NCBI RefSeq assembly: GCF_002022275.1
Contig: NZ_MSDF01000020.1
Coordinates: forward strand, 1-64,000
Direction of reading: 5' to 3'
Origin: Pseudomonas fluorescens
GTDB lineage: Bacteria > Pseudomonadota > Gammaproteobacteria > Pseudomonadales > Pseudomonadaceae
DNA length: 64,000 nt
The translations under genes were made by a program, and so were the position numbers. Positions 42,771 through 51,701 of this stretch are shown piece by piece; position 1 is the stretch's first letter, and each line of letters opens with the position of its first letter. A model generated the notes under the pieces. That model was not told the origin of the DNA, did no database searches, and saw only the letters and a list, made by a program, of their open reading frames with translations.

Positions 42771-43181
42771 ATGCAAATCCAAGTCAATAGCGATAACCAT
42801 ATTGAAAGCAGCATCCGACTGGAGGAGTGGGTACGTACTACCATTGAAAGCACGCTCGAACGTTACGAAGAGGACCTGACCCGCGTTGAGGTCTACCTCA
42901 AAGATGAGAATGGCGACAAGCCCGGTCCCCATGATTTAAGTTGCCGCCTGGAAGCACGGCCAAAAGGTCATCAGCCGGTCTCGGTGTTGCATAAAGCCGA
43001 TACCCTGGAACAGGCGATCGACGGTGCTGCTACAAAGCTTGAGCATGCACTGGAACATTTGTTTGGCCGACTGCAAGGCAAGCCTCGCGCTGCCGGGAAA
43101 AGCCAGCCGACCACCAAAGTGAATGAAGACGAGCTTGAACAGGAGTTTCTGGAAAAAGAACGCGCTGTGTTCAACGGCTGA
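42771..43181 (+). CDS. Ribosome-hibernation factor-like protein (HPF/RaiA family)
   Basis: 136-aa protein: a beta-alpha-beta-beta-beta-alpha HPF/RaiA domain (MQIQVNSDNHIESSIRLEEW; RVEVYLKDENGDKPG; VLHKADTLEQAIDGAATKLE) and a charged C-terminal tail. Family members bind the decoding centre of the 30S subunit in stationary phase. It lacks the long C-domain of long HPF and differs from the usual rpoN-linked hpf, so it is probably a second paralog. AGGGAAA precedes the ATG. Confidence 0.8.
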   Translation: MQIQVNSDNHIESSIRLEEWVRTTIESTLERYEEDLTRVEVYLKDENGDKPGPHDLSCRLEARPKGHQPVSVLHKADTLEQAIDGAATKLEHALEHLFGRLQGKPRAAGKSQPTTKVNEDELEQEFLEKERAVFNG

Positions 43182-43210
43182 TAACTGACGGTTCTTTCAT
43201 CCCCATCAAG

Positions 43211-43239
43211 ACGGGCCTGCACATGCAGGCCCGTTTTCG
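43211..43239 (+). terminator. Terminator of the HPF-like gene
   Basis: ACGGGCCTGC (43211-43220) pairs with GCAGGCCCGT (43225-43234) around ACAT, followed by TTTTCG. It also lies just past the convergent MFS gene. Confidence 0.85.
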
Positions 43240-43240
43240 T

Positions 43241-44752
43241 TTAGCGGCGGCGTCGGAAAAAATACCCGCTCAACAGTGCCAAACCACCCGCACCCAAACC
43301 CGCAAAGAGCATGGCCCAACCGGCGCCATGACGCAGCGCCGCCTGGGCATCAACACGCGCCAGCCCCAACGCATCCAGTTTGCCTGCCGCAATGCTCTGG
43401 CCTATGGCCGGCCAATCCAATGCCGTGGTTGCGGGCAGCAGGCTTGCAAGGTGATGGCTGATCCCCAGCAGCAGCACCAAACCCATCAGCGCGATGTTGA
43501 GTGCCAACGTAATCAAGCGCGCGCTGAGGTCGATACCCGACGCCATGCCCGCGCGATCAGCTGAAACCGAGCCGGTAGTGGTGTTGGTGGTCGGCGAGTT
43601 GGTCAGTGCCAAGCCCACGCCCGCCAACGCGCAACTGAACAGCACCAGCACAATGCTCGGATCTGCAGCTTGATTGGCTGCGGCCATCGCCATAAACCCC
43701 ACGCCCATCAAACCCAGGCCCACCGGGATGATGCGCTCGGCGCCATAGCGCAAGGCCAGGCGTTCGGCCAGGGGCGGCACCAGCAAGGTCGGCAAGGTAT
43801 AGGCGAGCAGTGCACCGCCGGTGGTCAGGGTGTCGTAGCCCAGCCCCGCCTGGAAGTAGAGCGGCAGGTAAATCATGAACGGCCAGAAGCTGAAGTTCAT
43901 GCCGATAGAGCCCATCAACGCGCCGTTGAAGCGCTGAATGCGGAACACCGAAAAATCGAACATCGGATGATTGCTGCGTCGCTCAACCAGAATGAACAGC
44001 AGTAAACCGCCCACCGACAAGCCTGCCCAACCCAGCATGGCCGGTGTGCCAAAACCGCTCTCGCTGCCCTGGGTGATGAAGTAAACCAATGCAAACACCG
44101 ACACCGTCAACGTGAGCATGCCCGCGATATCGAGGCGATGCTCGGCCGGGTCGCGCGATTCCTGCACGCTGATGCGCAGTAGTACCAGGGTGAACAGGGT
44201 CAAGGGCACGTGCACCAGAAACACCCAGCGCCAATCCGCCACAGCCAGAATCAACGCCCCCACCATCGGCCCGAAGCCCAGGCCTACACCCGCGATCACA
44301 CCCCACACCGCAAAGGCCCGTGCCCGCGCCGCCGGTTCGCGGAACCTGTGGGAAAGAATCGCGAACTGGCAGATCATCATCGCCCCGGCGCCCACGCCCT
44401 GCACGAAACGCGCGGCGATCAGCGTGGACGCATCGTCTGCCAAGCCACAGGCCAGCGATGCCAGCCCGAACACCCACAGACACACCACCAGCATGCGCCG
44501 CCGACCGAAGCGATCGGCCAGGGTGCCTGCCGCCATCAGCACGCTGGTGCAGGCCAGTGTGTAGGCGTTCATGATCCATTGCGCGTCCTGAAAGCCGGTG
44601 CCCAGTTGCTGTTCCAGCGTTGGCAGAATGACCGGCACGCTGGAGATTTCCAGGCCGAACATCAGTGCAACAAGGCAGACGGCAGTGAGCGCCAGACCAT
44701 CTCTGGCGGTACGCGGTGGGTGTGCGGCCGATAACGTGGCGGCGGGTGGCAT
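43241..44752 (-). CDS. MFS multidrug-type transporter, DHA2 family (14 TM)
   Basis: Drug:H+ antiporter of 503 aa with about 14 helices. Motif A appears as GTLADRFGRRRMLV and motif C-like Gly-rich helix 5 as IAGVGLGFGPMVGALI; helix 1 has LMFGLEISSVPVILPTLEQQ, close to the DHA2 hallmark. Start at MPPAATLS with AGGAG 6 nt upstream. It is divergent from a LysR regulator, which probably controls it. Substrate unknown. Confidence 0.87.
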   Translation of the reverse strand: MPPAATLSAAHPPRTARDGLALTAVCLVALMFGLEISSVPVILPTLEQQLGTGFQDAQWIMNAYTLACTSVLMAAGTLADRFGRRRMLVVCLWVFGLASLACGLADDASTLIAARFVQGVGAGAMMICQFAILSHRFREPAARARAFAVWGVIAGVGLGFGPMVGALILAVADWRWVFLVHVPLTLFTLVLLRISVQESRDPAEHRLDIAGMLTLTVSVFALVYFITQGSESGFGTPAMLGWAGLSVGGLLLFILVERRSNHPMFDFSVFRIQRFNGALMGSIGMNFSFWPFMIYLPLYFQAGLGYDTLTTGGALLAYTLPTLLVPPLAERLALRYGAERIIPVGLGLMGVGFMAMAAANQAADPSIVLVLFSCALAGVGLALTNSPTTNTTTGSVSADRAGMASGIDLSARLITLALNIALMGLVLLLGISHHLASLLPATTALDWPAIGQSIAAGKLDALGLARVDAQAALRHGAGWAMLFAGLGAGGLALLSGYFFRRRR

Positions 44753-44858
44753 GGGGTTCTCCTGAGGACGGGTGTATCGGGTTATTTTCAGGGGAATCCA
44801 TTTCTTTATTCGTGATAAGTTTTCCGCTGATAAGGGAACAAAAGGCGACAATTTACCC

Positions 44859-45731
44859 ATGGCCACTCCACGTTTTGACGGCGTCGAACTTTTTTTGCAA
44901 ATCGTCGAAAGCGGCAACCTGACCGAGGCCGCCGAGCGTTTGAACCTCACGCGTTCGGCCGTGGGCAAAGGCCTGGCGCGCCTTGAAGCACGGCTGGGCA
45001 CCTGCCTGTTACAGCGTTCCACCCGGCGCCAACGCCTGACCGAAGACGGTCAGGCGTATTACGAGCATTGCCTGCGCGCCTTGGCGGAACTTGAGGCCGC
45101 CGAATCGGTGCTTGAGAGTGGCCGCCAGATACCGCGCGGACGCTTGAGGGCGAGCCTGCCACTGGCATTCGGGCACCATTACGCCGCGCCGGCCTTATGG
45201 GGCTTGATGGACCGTTACCCGGAACTGGAGATCGAGATTTCGTTTTCTGACCGGCTGATAGACTTGGCGCAGGAAGGCTTCGACGTTGCGGTGCGTATCG
45301 GCCCGTTACCGGATACAGACCGCCTCAGCGCACGTCGTCTGGGCGAGCAGTCCGTGGGGTTGGCGGCGTCAGCGGAGTATTTGCAGCGTGCCGGGCGGAT
45401 TGAAAGTATCGATGAACTCGTGGGTCACCGCGGCATTGCCTACCGCAGCAATACTGCGGTTCGCTCGGGCATGACATCGCCTCTGGTGCTCGACGACCTC
45501 CAGGCCGTGGCCGACGCCGCGATTGCGGGCGTCGGTCTGGCCTGGTTGCCGAGTTGGTTGATTGCGCATTACGTGTTGCGCGGGAAACTGGAAGCGGTAC
45601 TGCCAGGCTACCGTGACCAACCCTCGCCGATCCATGTGATCTGGCCGACGGCGCCGCACATGCCGGCCAAAGTGCGCTGCGCCATTGATGCCTTGGTGGC
45701 CGGCACGCCGAGTTGCCTGGCGGGCAGTTAA
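44859..45731 (+). CDS. LysR-family transcriptional regulator
   Basis: 290-aa LysR protein of the large CrgA-like group: HTH FLQIVESGNLTEAAERLNLT, RSAVGKGLARLEARLG, then the effector domain (DLAQEGFDVAVRIGPLPDTD; AIAGVGLAWLPSWL). Start at MATPRFDG; the open frame extends 29 codons upstream through the promoter region. Divergent from the DHA2 transporter with 106 bp between, which contains TTAT-TCGTG-ATAA (44806-44818), a possible LysR T-N11-A type site. Confidence 0.86.
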   Translation: MATPRFDGVELFLQIVESGNLTEAAERLNLTRSAVGKGLARLEARLGTCLLQRSTRRQRLTEDGQAYYEHCLRALAELEAAESVLESGRQIPRGRLRASLPLAFGHHYAAPALWGLMDRYPELEIEISFSDRLIDLAQEGFDVAVRIGPLPDTDRLSARRLGEQSVGLAASAEYLQRAGRIESIDELVGHRGIAYRSNTAVRSGMTSPLVLDDLQAVADAAIAGVGLAWLPSWLIAHYVLRGKLEAVLPGYRDQPSPIHVIWPTAPHMPAKVRCAIDALVAGTPSCLAGS

Positions 45732-45754
45732 CCCCCAACCGACAAACTTATCCT

Positions 45755-45772
45755 CTGTGGGAGCTCCCACAG
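45755..45772. repeat. Collapsed class A REP palindrome
   Basis: CTGTGGGAGCTCCCACAG is a perfect 18-bp palindrome made of the outer ends of the class A REP with the middle missing, 31 bp downstream of fecA. It could act as a small hairpin. Confidence 0.7.
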
Positions 45773-45802
45773 GGTGTCGCAGCGTTTGTAAGGTCCCGGC
45801 AA

Positions 45803-48139
45803 TCAGAACGCGATGGACGTCTGCACATACACCGTGCGCGGCTCGCCCACGTATTTGCCCTTGTTGTTATCGTCAAACGAGCGCGTGTAGTACTGCTTGT
45901 TGAGGATGTTTTTCACGCCAACCGCCACGTTCAAATCCGACAGCTGCGGGCCAAAGTCATACGCTGCGCGGCTGCTGAACAACATATAGCCCGGGATACG
46001 ACCCGTGCTGCCGTCGGCGCTTTCCGCCTGGGTGTTGGCATTGTCAGCAAACTGGCTGCTCTGGTAGCTGCTGTCCAGGTTGAGTTTCCAGCGGCCTTCG
46101 GTATAGCCGACGCCCAAGGTGCCTTTATGCTTGGACGAGAAAGGCACGCGGTTGCCTTTGTTCGGGCCGTCTTCGCGGATGGTTGCATCGACGTAAGCGT
46201 AGGTGGCGTACACATCAAAACCGGCGAGCGCCGGGCTCAAGCCGTCGAGGGCGTAGTTGATACTGGACTCGATGCCCTGGTGACGCGTTTCGCCACGGGC
46301 GATCACCGTATCGTTGGTCTGGTTGCTGTCGTACTGGTTGTCGAAGTTGATCAGGAACGCGCCGATTTCCGCACGCAAGGTGCCGTTGTCATAGCGCGTG
46401 CCGAGTTCCCAGGTGCGCGCTTTTTCCGGTTTCACTTCGCCGCTGGTGACGCGGTTTGGCATCTGGCTGTACTGCACGCTGCCGAACGAACCTTCGGTGT
46501 TGGCGTAGAGGTTCCAGTCGTCGGTGAGGTGGTAGAGCACGTTCAGCGCGGGCAGCGCGGTGTTGTAGTCGCCCTTGTACTTCACGTTCGTCAGGTTGTT
46601 GGTCTGCTGGGACTCGATCATCTCGTAGCGCACGCCCGGGGTGATGGTCCACTTGCCGATATCAATGCGGTCATCGACGAAAAACGCATTGGCTTCAGTG
46701 GCGCCACGCGTGTCGCGGTCGTTACGGCTATTGGTGTCTGGCAGTTGCTGATTGGCGGTGATCGGTGTGCGGTAGCGCAACTCGTGGCCGGCTTCGTTGA
46801 TATAGCGGTAGCCAATGCCCACTTCATGGCTGGTCGGGCCGAGGTCGAAACCCTGAGCGAAACGGGTTTCGAGGCCGCGCACCCAGTACTCGCGCGGCGA
46901 CAACGAAAGGAAGCTGCCCTGGTCGAGATAGCCATTACGCAAGGTGGTGGTGAAGAAGGTGTTGGCGGTGAATTCGCGGCGGTCTTCCTGGTAGCGGTAA
47001 CCGGCGTTGAACATCGTACGACGACCCCAGAATTTGTCGTAGGGGCGGGTGGACTGATACGGGTCGGCCTTGTAGTCCTTGACGTTCAAACCACCGGGCA
47101 TATCGGCCTGGCCTTCGTAGTACTGCGCCATGGCGTTGAAGCTGTTGGCGTCATCGAGCTGGTATTTGCCCTTGAGGATCAGGTCGTCGATGCGTGTGTT
47201 GCTGTTCTCGCGCCAGTCGCCGCCACGGGTGCCGGAATACAAAATCGCACCGCCCAGGCCATTCTCGGCGGTGCCGCCGGCCAGCAAATTGCCGGTGGTT
47301 TTGAAGCCGTCGTGGCTGGAGGACGGGCTGGTTTCAGTCTGCAAACCGCCTTTGACCGTCGGCGCATCCGGGATCGCGCGGGTGACGAAGTTGACGATGC
47401 CGCCAACGTTCTGCGGGCCATACCGCACGGCGCCGCCGCCGCGAACCACGTCCACCGCGTCCATGTTGCCCATGCTGATCGGCGCAAACGACAGCTGTGG
47501 CTGGCCGTAAGGCGCGAAGGGCACCGGGATGCCGTCCATCAAGACGGTGGAGCGTGAGGCGAGGCGTGGGTTGAGGCCACGAATACCGAAGTTCAGCGCC
47601 ATGTCGTGGCTGCCGGTGCCGTTGTTGTCCGGGGCGTTGACGCCGGGAATGCGGTTGAGCACGTCACGGGCCTGGGTTGCGCCCTGGCGCTCGAACTCTT
47701 CGCGGCGGATCACATCACGCGCGCCGGGGTGTTCGAATACGTTGGTTTGCGCCGCATCGCCGAGCCAGTCGCCGACCACGTTGGAGGTTTGCAGTTCGAG
47801 GGTGGCCGGGGCGCTGGCAGGTTGCAGGCTGTAGGCGTTTTCGCCTTCGGCGCGGGCTTGCAGGCCGGTGCCTTCCAGCAGTTTTTGCAGACCTTCTGCG
47901 ATGCCGTAATCACCCGACAAGCCACGGCTCTGCATGCCCGCCGTCACTTCTGAGCCGAAGGAGATCAGTACACCGGCTTCGCGGCCAAACTGGTTCAGGG
48001 CTGTTTCCAGCGAAGTCGGAGCAATGTGGTACGGCTTGGCATCCGCCGCCATCACGGACGGAAGTACGGTCAGGCTGAGGCTGGCGCCGAGCAGGAGTTG
48101 GCGCAGGGTGCGGGCGAGAAGCGTCGGTGGCTGAGGCAT
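45803..48139 (-). CDS. fecA: Ferric citrate outer-membrane receptor FecA
   Basis: TonB-dependent receptor for ferric dicitrate, 778 aa. Signal peptide to about residue 31 (PSVMAAD), STN domain (YHIAPTSLETALNQFGREAG to YSLQPA), TonB box region (NVVGDWLGDA), plug (REEFERQGATQARDVLNRIP; GPQNVGGIVNFVTRAIP) and barrel. Long stretches agree with E. coli FecA as I know it (FEHPGARDVIRREEF, GIRGLNPRLASRSTVLMDG, QYDSNQTNDTVIARG). Start at MPQPPTLL with AGGA upstream. Third gene of fecI-fecR-fecA. Confidence 0.93.
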   Translation of the reverse strand: MPQPPTLLARTLRQLLLGASLSLTVLPSVMAADAKPYHIAPTSLETALNQFGREAGVLISFGSEVTAGMQSRGLSGDYGIAEGLQKLLEGTGLQARAEGENAYSLQPASAPATLELQTSNVVGDWLGDAAQTNVFEHPGARDVIRREEFERQGATQARDVLNRIPGVNAPDNNGTGSHDMALNFGIRGLNPRLASRSTVLMDGIPVPFAPYGQPQLSFAPISMGNMDAVDVVRGGGAVRYGPQNVGGIVNFVTRAIPDAPTVKGGLQTETSPSSSHDGFKTTGNLLAGGTAENGLGGAILYSGTRGGDWRENSNTRIDDLILKGKYQLDDANSFNAMAQYYEGQADMPGGLNVKDYKADPYQSTRPYDKFWGRRTMFNAGYRYQEDRREFTANTFFTTTLRNGYLDQGSFLSLSPREYWVRGLETRFAQGFDLGPTSHEVGIGYRYINEAGHELRYRTPITANQQLPDTNSRNDRDTRGATEANAFFVDDRIDIGKWTITPGVRYEMIESQQTNNLTNVKYKGDYNTALPALNVLYHLTDDWNLYANTEGSFGSVQYSQMPNRVTSGEVKPEKARTWELGTRYDNGTLRAEIGAFLINFDNQYDSNQTNDTVIARGETRHQGIESSINYALDGLSPALAGFDVYATYAYVDATIREDGPNKGNRVPFSSKHKGTLGVGYTEGRWKLNLDSSYQSSQFADNANTQAESADGSTGRIPGYMLFSSRAAYDFGPQLSDLNVAVGVKNILNKQYYTRSFDDNNKGKYVGEPRTVYVQTSIAF

Positions 48140-48230
48140 GAAGGGCTGTCCTGAGAAGGAAGGATCAAGGTGGCTTTCCTTCTCTGTCACGCGAGGGGTG
48201 GAAAACGGCTCACTGTTTTTGAAAATAATC

Positions 48231-49172
48231 TCAGGCGCGTGCCTGAACGGTCACCCAGTAGCGCGTGAAACGTCGCACCTTGACCGGCAAACTCACCTCC
48301 AGCAGGTCGAGAATGCGCTCGCTGTCGTCCAGCGGGTAGCTGCCGGACAGCAGCAAATCTGCCACCTGCGGGTCGCAATTGAGCTGACCACGGCGATAAC
48401 GGCCCAGCTCATTGAGGAAGTCTTCCAGGCGCATATGCGCAGCCACCAGCATGCCGTCGGCCCAGGCGCCACTGTTGGCGTCGGTGGGGCGCGGGGTGTC
48501 CCAGCCTTTGCGGGTGAAGTTGACCTGGCGCGAGGCGTCGACGGTCAGCGGCAGGCCGCTGTAGCTGTTGGGCATCACGTCCACATGGCCATCGAACACC
48601 GCCAACTGGGTATGGTCGTTGAACTGGCGCACGTTCAGTCGCGCGGCCTGGCTGCTGAGCAGGCCCTGGGCGGTGAGTACGTTTAACGGTGCGTTGCCCG
48701 CACGGGCGGTCAGCAGGATTTCGCCTTCGAGCAGGCGGATCAAGCGCTGTTGACCATCGAAATGCACATCCACCGCGCTGCCGGTGTTGAGCTGCAATTG
48801 GCTGCCATCCGCCAGTTGCACCTTGCGGCGCTGGCCGACGGGGCTGCGGTAGTCGGCGGTCAGCGGCGGCAAAATGTGCTGCTGGCGCAAACCCCAGGCG
48901 GCGGCGGACCCGGCGCCGAGGATCAATAGCAGTTTCAAGGCCTGGCGGCGGCTGCTGGAGGTCGGCGCGTTCAACGCCGCATGGGCCACTGGTGAAGGCA
49001 TGCCGCGCAGCCGCTGGTTCACGCGCTGGATATGGTCCCACGCGCGCTGATGTTCGCTGTGGGCCGCCAGCCATTGCTGCCAGGCCGCTTGCTGGCGCGG
49101 GTTGAGTGCGCCTTGCTGCATTTCCATCAGCCAGTGCACGGCTTGCTCGGCGACTTGCGTGGAGAAGTTCAT
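48231..49172 (-). CDS. fecR: FecR-type anti-sigma / signal transducer
   Basis: Inner-membrane regulator relaying occupancy of FecA to the sigma factor FecI. The 313-aa protein has a cytoplasmic sigma-binding part (EQAVHWLMEMQQGALNPRQQ; WQQWLAAHSEHQRAWDHIQR), a membrane segment (LLLILGAGSAAAWGL) and a periplasmic FecR domain (GQRRKVQLADGSQLQLNTGS) with a STN-binding C-end. It overlaps fecI by 4 bp (ATGA) and is followed by fecA after 91 bp. Confidence 0.92.
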   Translation of the reverse strand: MNFSTQVAEQAVHWLMEMQQGALNPRQQAAWQQWLAAHSEHQRAWDHIQRVNQRLRGMPSPVAHAALNAPTSSSRRQALKLLLILGAGSAAAWGLRQQHILPPLTADYRSPVGQRRKVQLADGSQLQLNTGSAVDVHFDGQQRLIRLLEGEILLTARAGNAPLNVLTAQGLLSSQAARLNVRQFNDHTQLAVFDGHVDVMPNSYSGLPLTVDASRQVNFTRKGWDTPRPTDANSGAWADGMLVAAHMRLEDFLNELGRYRRGQLNCDPQVADLLLSGSYPLDDSERILDLLEVSLPVKVRRFTRYWVTVQARA

Positions 49173-49759
49173 AAGGCGAAGTAGCAGCGCATGGCGGCTT
49201 TATTCAGGTGACGTTTGACGGTGGCGATGGAGATGTCCAGTTCCGCGCCGATTTGTGCATAGGTCAGGCCGTCGAGCTGGGCCAGCAGGAACGCGCGTTT
49301 GACCTGCACGGGCAGGCCGTCGAGCAACTGGTCCAGTTCCATCAGGGTTTGCAGGATGATCGCGCGTTCTTCCTCCGACGGCGCCAGGTGTTCGGGCATC
49401 TGCGCGAGTGCGTCGAGGTAGGCGCGTTCCAGGTCCTGGCGACGATAGAAGTTGAATAACACGCGCTTGGCGACGGTGGTGAGGAAGGCCCGCGGTTCGA
49501 CCAGTGTCGGCGCTTCCCGCGCGGTCAGCACGCGGACGAACGTGTCCTGGGCCAGGTCGGCCGCGCTTTCCGGGCAGCCGAGCTTGCGTCGCAACCAGCC
49601 GGTGAGCCAGTGGTGATGGTCCTGATACAAGACTTCAACGGTGTTAAGCGGCTGCAAGGCGAACACTCCATAAGCATCGGCATGCTTTAGAGAACAAGAA
49701 TTGTTCGCATTGTAGGGCGCCCGATACAGTTCGGCAATCGGCCAGGGCAGGTGATTCAT
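49169..49759 (-). CDS. fecI: ECF sigma factor FecI
   Basis: Extracytoplasmic-function sigma factor directing fecA transcription. Region 2 (LYQDHHHWLTGWLRRKLG; SAADLAQDTFVRVL) and region 4 (RAFLLAQLDGLTYAQIGAEL, ISIATVKRHLNKA) are clear. With the ATG at MNHLPWPI the product is 196 aa, but its first 40 residues are not family-like. A TTG at QPLNTVEVLY with GGAG upstream would give the usual length and would leave space for the Fur box 19 bp above the ATG; the start is therefore uncertain. Confidence 0.88.
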   Translation of the reverse strand: MNHLPWPIAELYRAPYNANNSCSLKHADAYGVFALQPLNTVEVLYQDHHHWLTGWLRRKLGCPESAADLAQDTFVRVLTAREAPTLVEPRAFLTTVAKRVLFNFYRRQDLERAYLDALAQMPEHLAPSEEERAIILQTLMELDQLLDGLPVQVKRAFLLAQLDGLTYAQIGAELDISIATVKRHLNKAAMRCYFAL

Positions 49760-49777
49760 CCGTTCTCTTTTGCTTAT

Positions 49778-49796
49778 GAGAATATTTATCATTAAT
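49778..49796. promoter_or_regulatory. Fur box candidate between fecI and the DUF3649 operon
   Basis: ATTAATGATAAATATTCTC (minus strand) matches 14 of 19 positions of the Fur consensus. Its place in the 68-bp divergent gap would let one site repress both the fec operon and the PepSY/ECF operon under iron sufficiency. Confidence 0.65.
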
Positions 49797-49827
49797 ATTG
49801 CGCGCTGATGAACCTGGCGCCTCCCGC

Positions 49828-50130
49828 ATGAAACGCACACCCTCACTTCCGGCCTCTTACCGCCTCGCCGTCACGTCCCGCGTGCTGGCGGCCGTGGTCG
49901 GCGGTTATCTAATGGCCTCCCTGGCCGCCGTCTGCCTGGCGCTGTGGATGCCCACCTCGCGCGCCGACGCCGTTATTACCGGGATGATGAGTTCGTTTGT
50001 GTTCTACCTGCTCGCCGTTATCTGGTGCTTCGCCTGCCGCACGGCATGGCGCGCCTGGTGTGGCGTCATGCTGCCCTGCGCAGTGTTTGCGACCCTGGCG
50101 GGCGTGGGTTTCTGGATGGTGCGCACATGA
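49828..50130 (+). CDS. DUF3649 family membrane protein
   Basis: 100-aa protein with three hydrophobic helices (LAAVVGGYLMASLAAVCLAL; MMSSFVFYLLAVIWCFACR; VMLPCAVFATLAGVGFWMV). I recognise the DUF3649 pattern, typically found beside PepSY and DUF3325 proteins in iron-uptake loci. The start at MKRTPSLP is chosen; no clear ribosome binding site. Its stop overlaps the next start (ATGA). First gene of a five-gene unit ending with a sigma/anti-sigma pair. Confidence 0.75.
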   Translation: MKRTPSLPASYRLAVTSRVLAAVVGGYLMASLAAVCLALWMPTSRADAVITGMMSSFVFYLLAVIWCFACRTAWRAWCGVMLPCAVFATLAGVGFWMVRT

Positions 50131-51701
50131 AAGAGGGCTTTCGCCAGGCGATGGCCTGGCTGCACACCTGGGCTGGGTTGATCTTTGGCTGGCTGCTGTT
50201 TGCGATTTTTCTGACGGGCACCCTGGCTTATTTCAAGGATGAAATTACCCATTGGATGCAGCCCGAAGTGCAGGCCCACCCTTTGGACGACGCGCGCAGC
50301 CTCAGCGTCGCCCAACTGTATTTGCAACAACAGGCGCCTGGCGCCGCACGTTGGTTTATCACCTTGCCGGACAGTCGCGACCCCGGCCTGTCGGTGATGT
50401 GGCAAGACAAAGTGGACCCCGGCAAACGCGGCAATTTCATTCGCAAAGTACTCGACCCGGTGACAGGGCAAGCGGTGCAGGCTCGCGAGAGCATGGGCGG
50501 CGATTTTTTCTACCGTTTCCACTTCCAGCTGCAAATGCCCTACCCGTGGGGGCGCTGGCTGTCGACGATCGCCGCGATGGTGATGTTCGTCGCACTGATC
50601 ACCGGCATCATTACCCACAAGAAAATCTTCAAGGACTTCTTCACCTTTCGCCCGCGCAAGGGGCAGCGCTCCTGGCTCGACGGGCATAACGCAGTGGGTG
50701 TGCTGGTGCTGCCGTTTCACTTGATGATCACCTACAGCAGCCTGGTGATCTTCATGAACATGGTGATGCCCGCACCTATTGTTGCCGCGTATGGCGACGA
50801 CAGCCGAGCGTTCTTCAATGAAGTGTTTCCCTCTACGGACAATGCCCCTGCGCTCGGTCAGCCCGGGCACTTGTTGCCACTGCTGCCGATGTACAACCAG
50901 GCGCGTGAACAATGGGCGGGCGGGCATGTCGGGCGGTTGGTGGTGAATAACCCGAGTGATGTGAACGCCTCGGTCAATGTGATTCGTGCCGGCGCCGATC
51001 GCGTGGTGCATGATTTTGGCAGCGCGGTGTCGTTCAGTGGCACCACCGGTGAGCTGCTGCGGGTCAGTGGCGAGCAGTCGCTGCCGGCAGCAATCGGCGG
51101 CAGTTTTTACGGCCTGCACATGGGCCATTTCGCCGGGCCGGTGCTGCGCTGGCTGTATTTTATCTGCGGCCTGGCGGGCACGGCGATGATCGGTACCGGT
51201 CTGGTGATCTGGCTCGGCAAGCGTCAACTCAAGCACGCAAAAACCGGCGTGATGCCGTTTGAGCTTCGGCTGGTGGAAGTGCTGAACATCGCCAGCATGT
51301 CCGGGCTGATGATCGCCGTCGCCGCGTTTTTCTGGGCCAATCGCCTGTTGCCGGTGAGCGTTGCCGAGCGTTCAGGTTGGGAGGTGCAGGTCTTCTTTAT
51401 CGTGTGGGCCCTGAGTTTGCTGCATGCCGCGTTGCGTCGAGGGCGCCAGGCCTGGGTCGAGCAATTGAGTGTCGGCGCATTGTTGTTTATCGCGATCCCG
51501 TTGCTGAACGCGCTGACCACCTCGCAGCATCTGGGCGTGTCACTCGCCAAGGGCGACTGGGCCATGGCCGGTTTCGACCTGACGTGCTGCGTCAGCGGCG
51601 TGTTCCTGAGCTGGGCAGCCTGGAAGATGCAGCACCGCACTGCGCCGCAAACCAGGGCCGCCCGCGCGCAGGGCTTGACCCTCAAGCAGGAGGCTCGCTG
51701 A
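50127..51701 (+). CDS. PepSY-associated membrane protein (iron-regulated, FoxB/YfhO type)
   Basis: 524-aa inner-membrane protein with PepSY-TM architecture: WLHTWAGLIFGWLLFAIFLT at the N-terminus, a periplasmic PepSY region, FRPRKGQRSWLDGHNAVGVL, then YGLHMGHFAGPVLRWLYFICG and further helices. Related proteins in Pseudomonas sit next to siderophore receptors and are thought to be inner-membrane reductases or transporters that release iron from siderophores. Overlaps both neighbours (4 bp upstream, 1 bp downstream), so translation is coupled. Confidence 0.85.
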   Translation: MKEGFRQAMAWLHTWAGLIFGWLLFAIFLTGTLAYFKDEITHWMQPEVQAHPLDDARSLSVAQLYLQQQAPGAARWFITLPDSRDPGLSVMWQDKVDPGKRGNFIRKVLDPVTGQAVQARESMGGDFFYRFHFQLQMPYPWGRWLSTIAAMVMFVALITGIITHKKIFKDFFTFRPRKGQRSWLDGHNAVGVLVLPFHLMITYSSLVIFMNMVMPAPIVAAYGDDSRAFFNEVFPSTDNAPALGQPGHLLPLLPMYNQAREQWAGGHVGRLVVNNPSDVNASVNVIRAGADRVVHDFGSAVSFSGTTGELLRVSGEQSLPAAIGGSFYGLHMGHFAGPVLRWLYFICGLAGTAMIGTGLVIWLGKRQLKHAKTGVMPFELRLVEVLNIASMSGLMIAVAAFFWANRLLPVSVAERSGWEVQVFFIVWALSLLHAALRRGRQAWVEQLSVGALLFIAIPLLNALTTSQHLGVSLAKGDWAMAGFDLTCCVSGVFLSWAAWKMQHRTAPQTRAARAQGLTLKQEAR

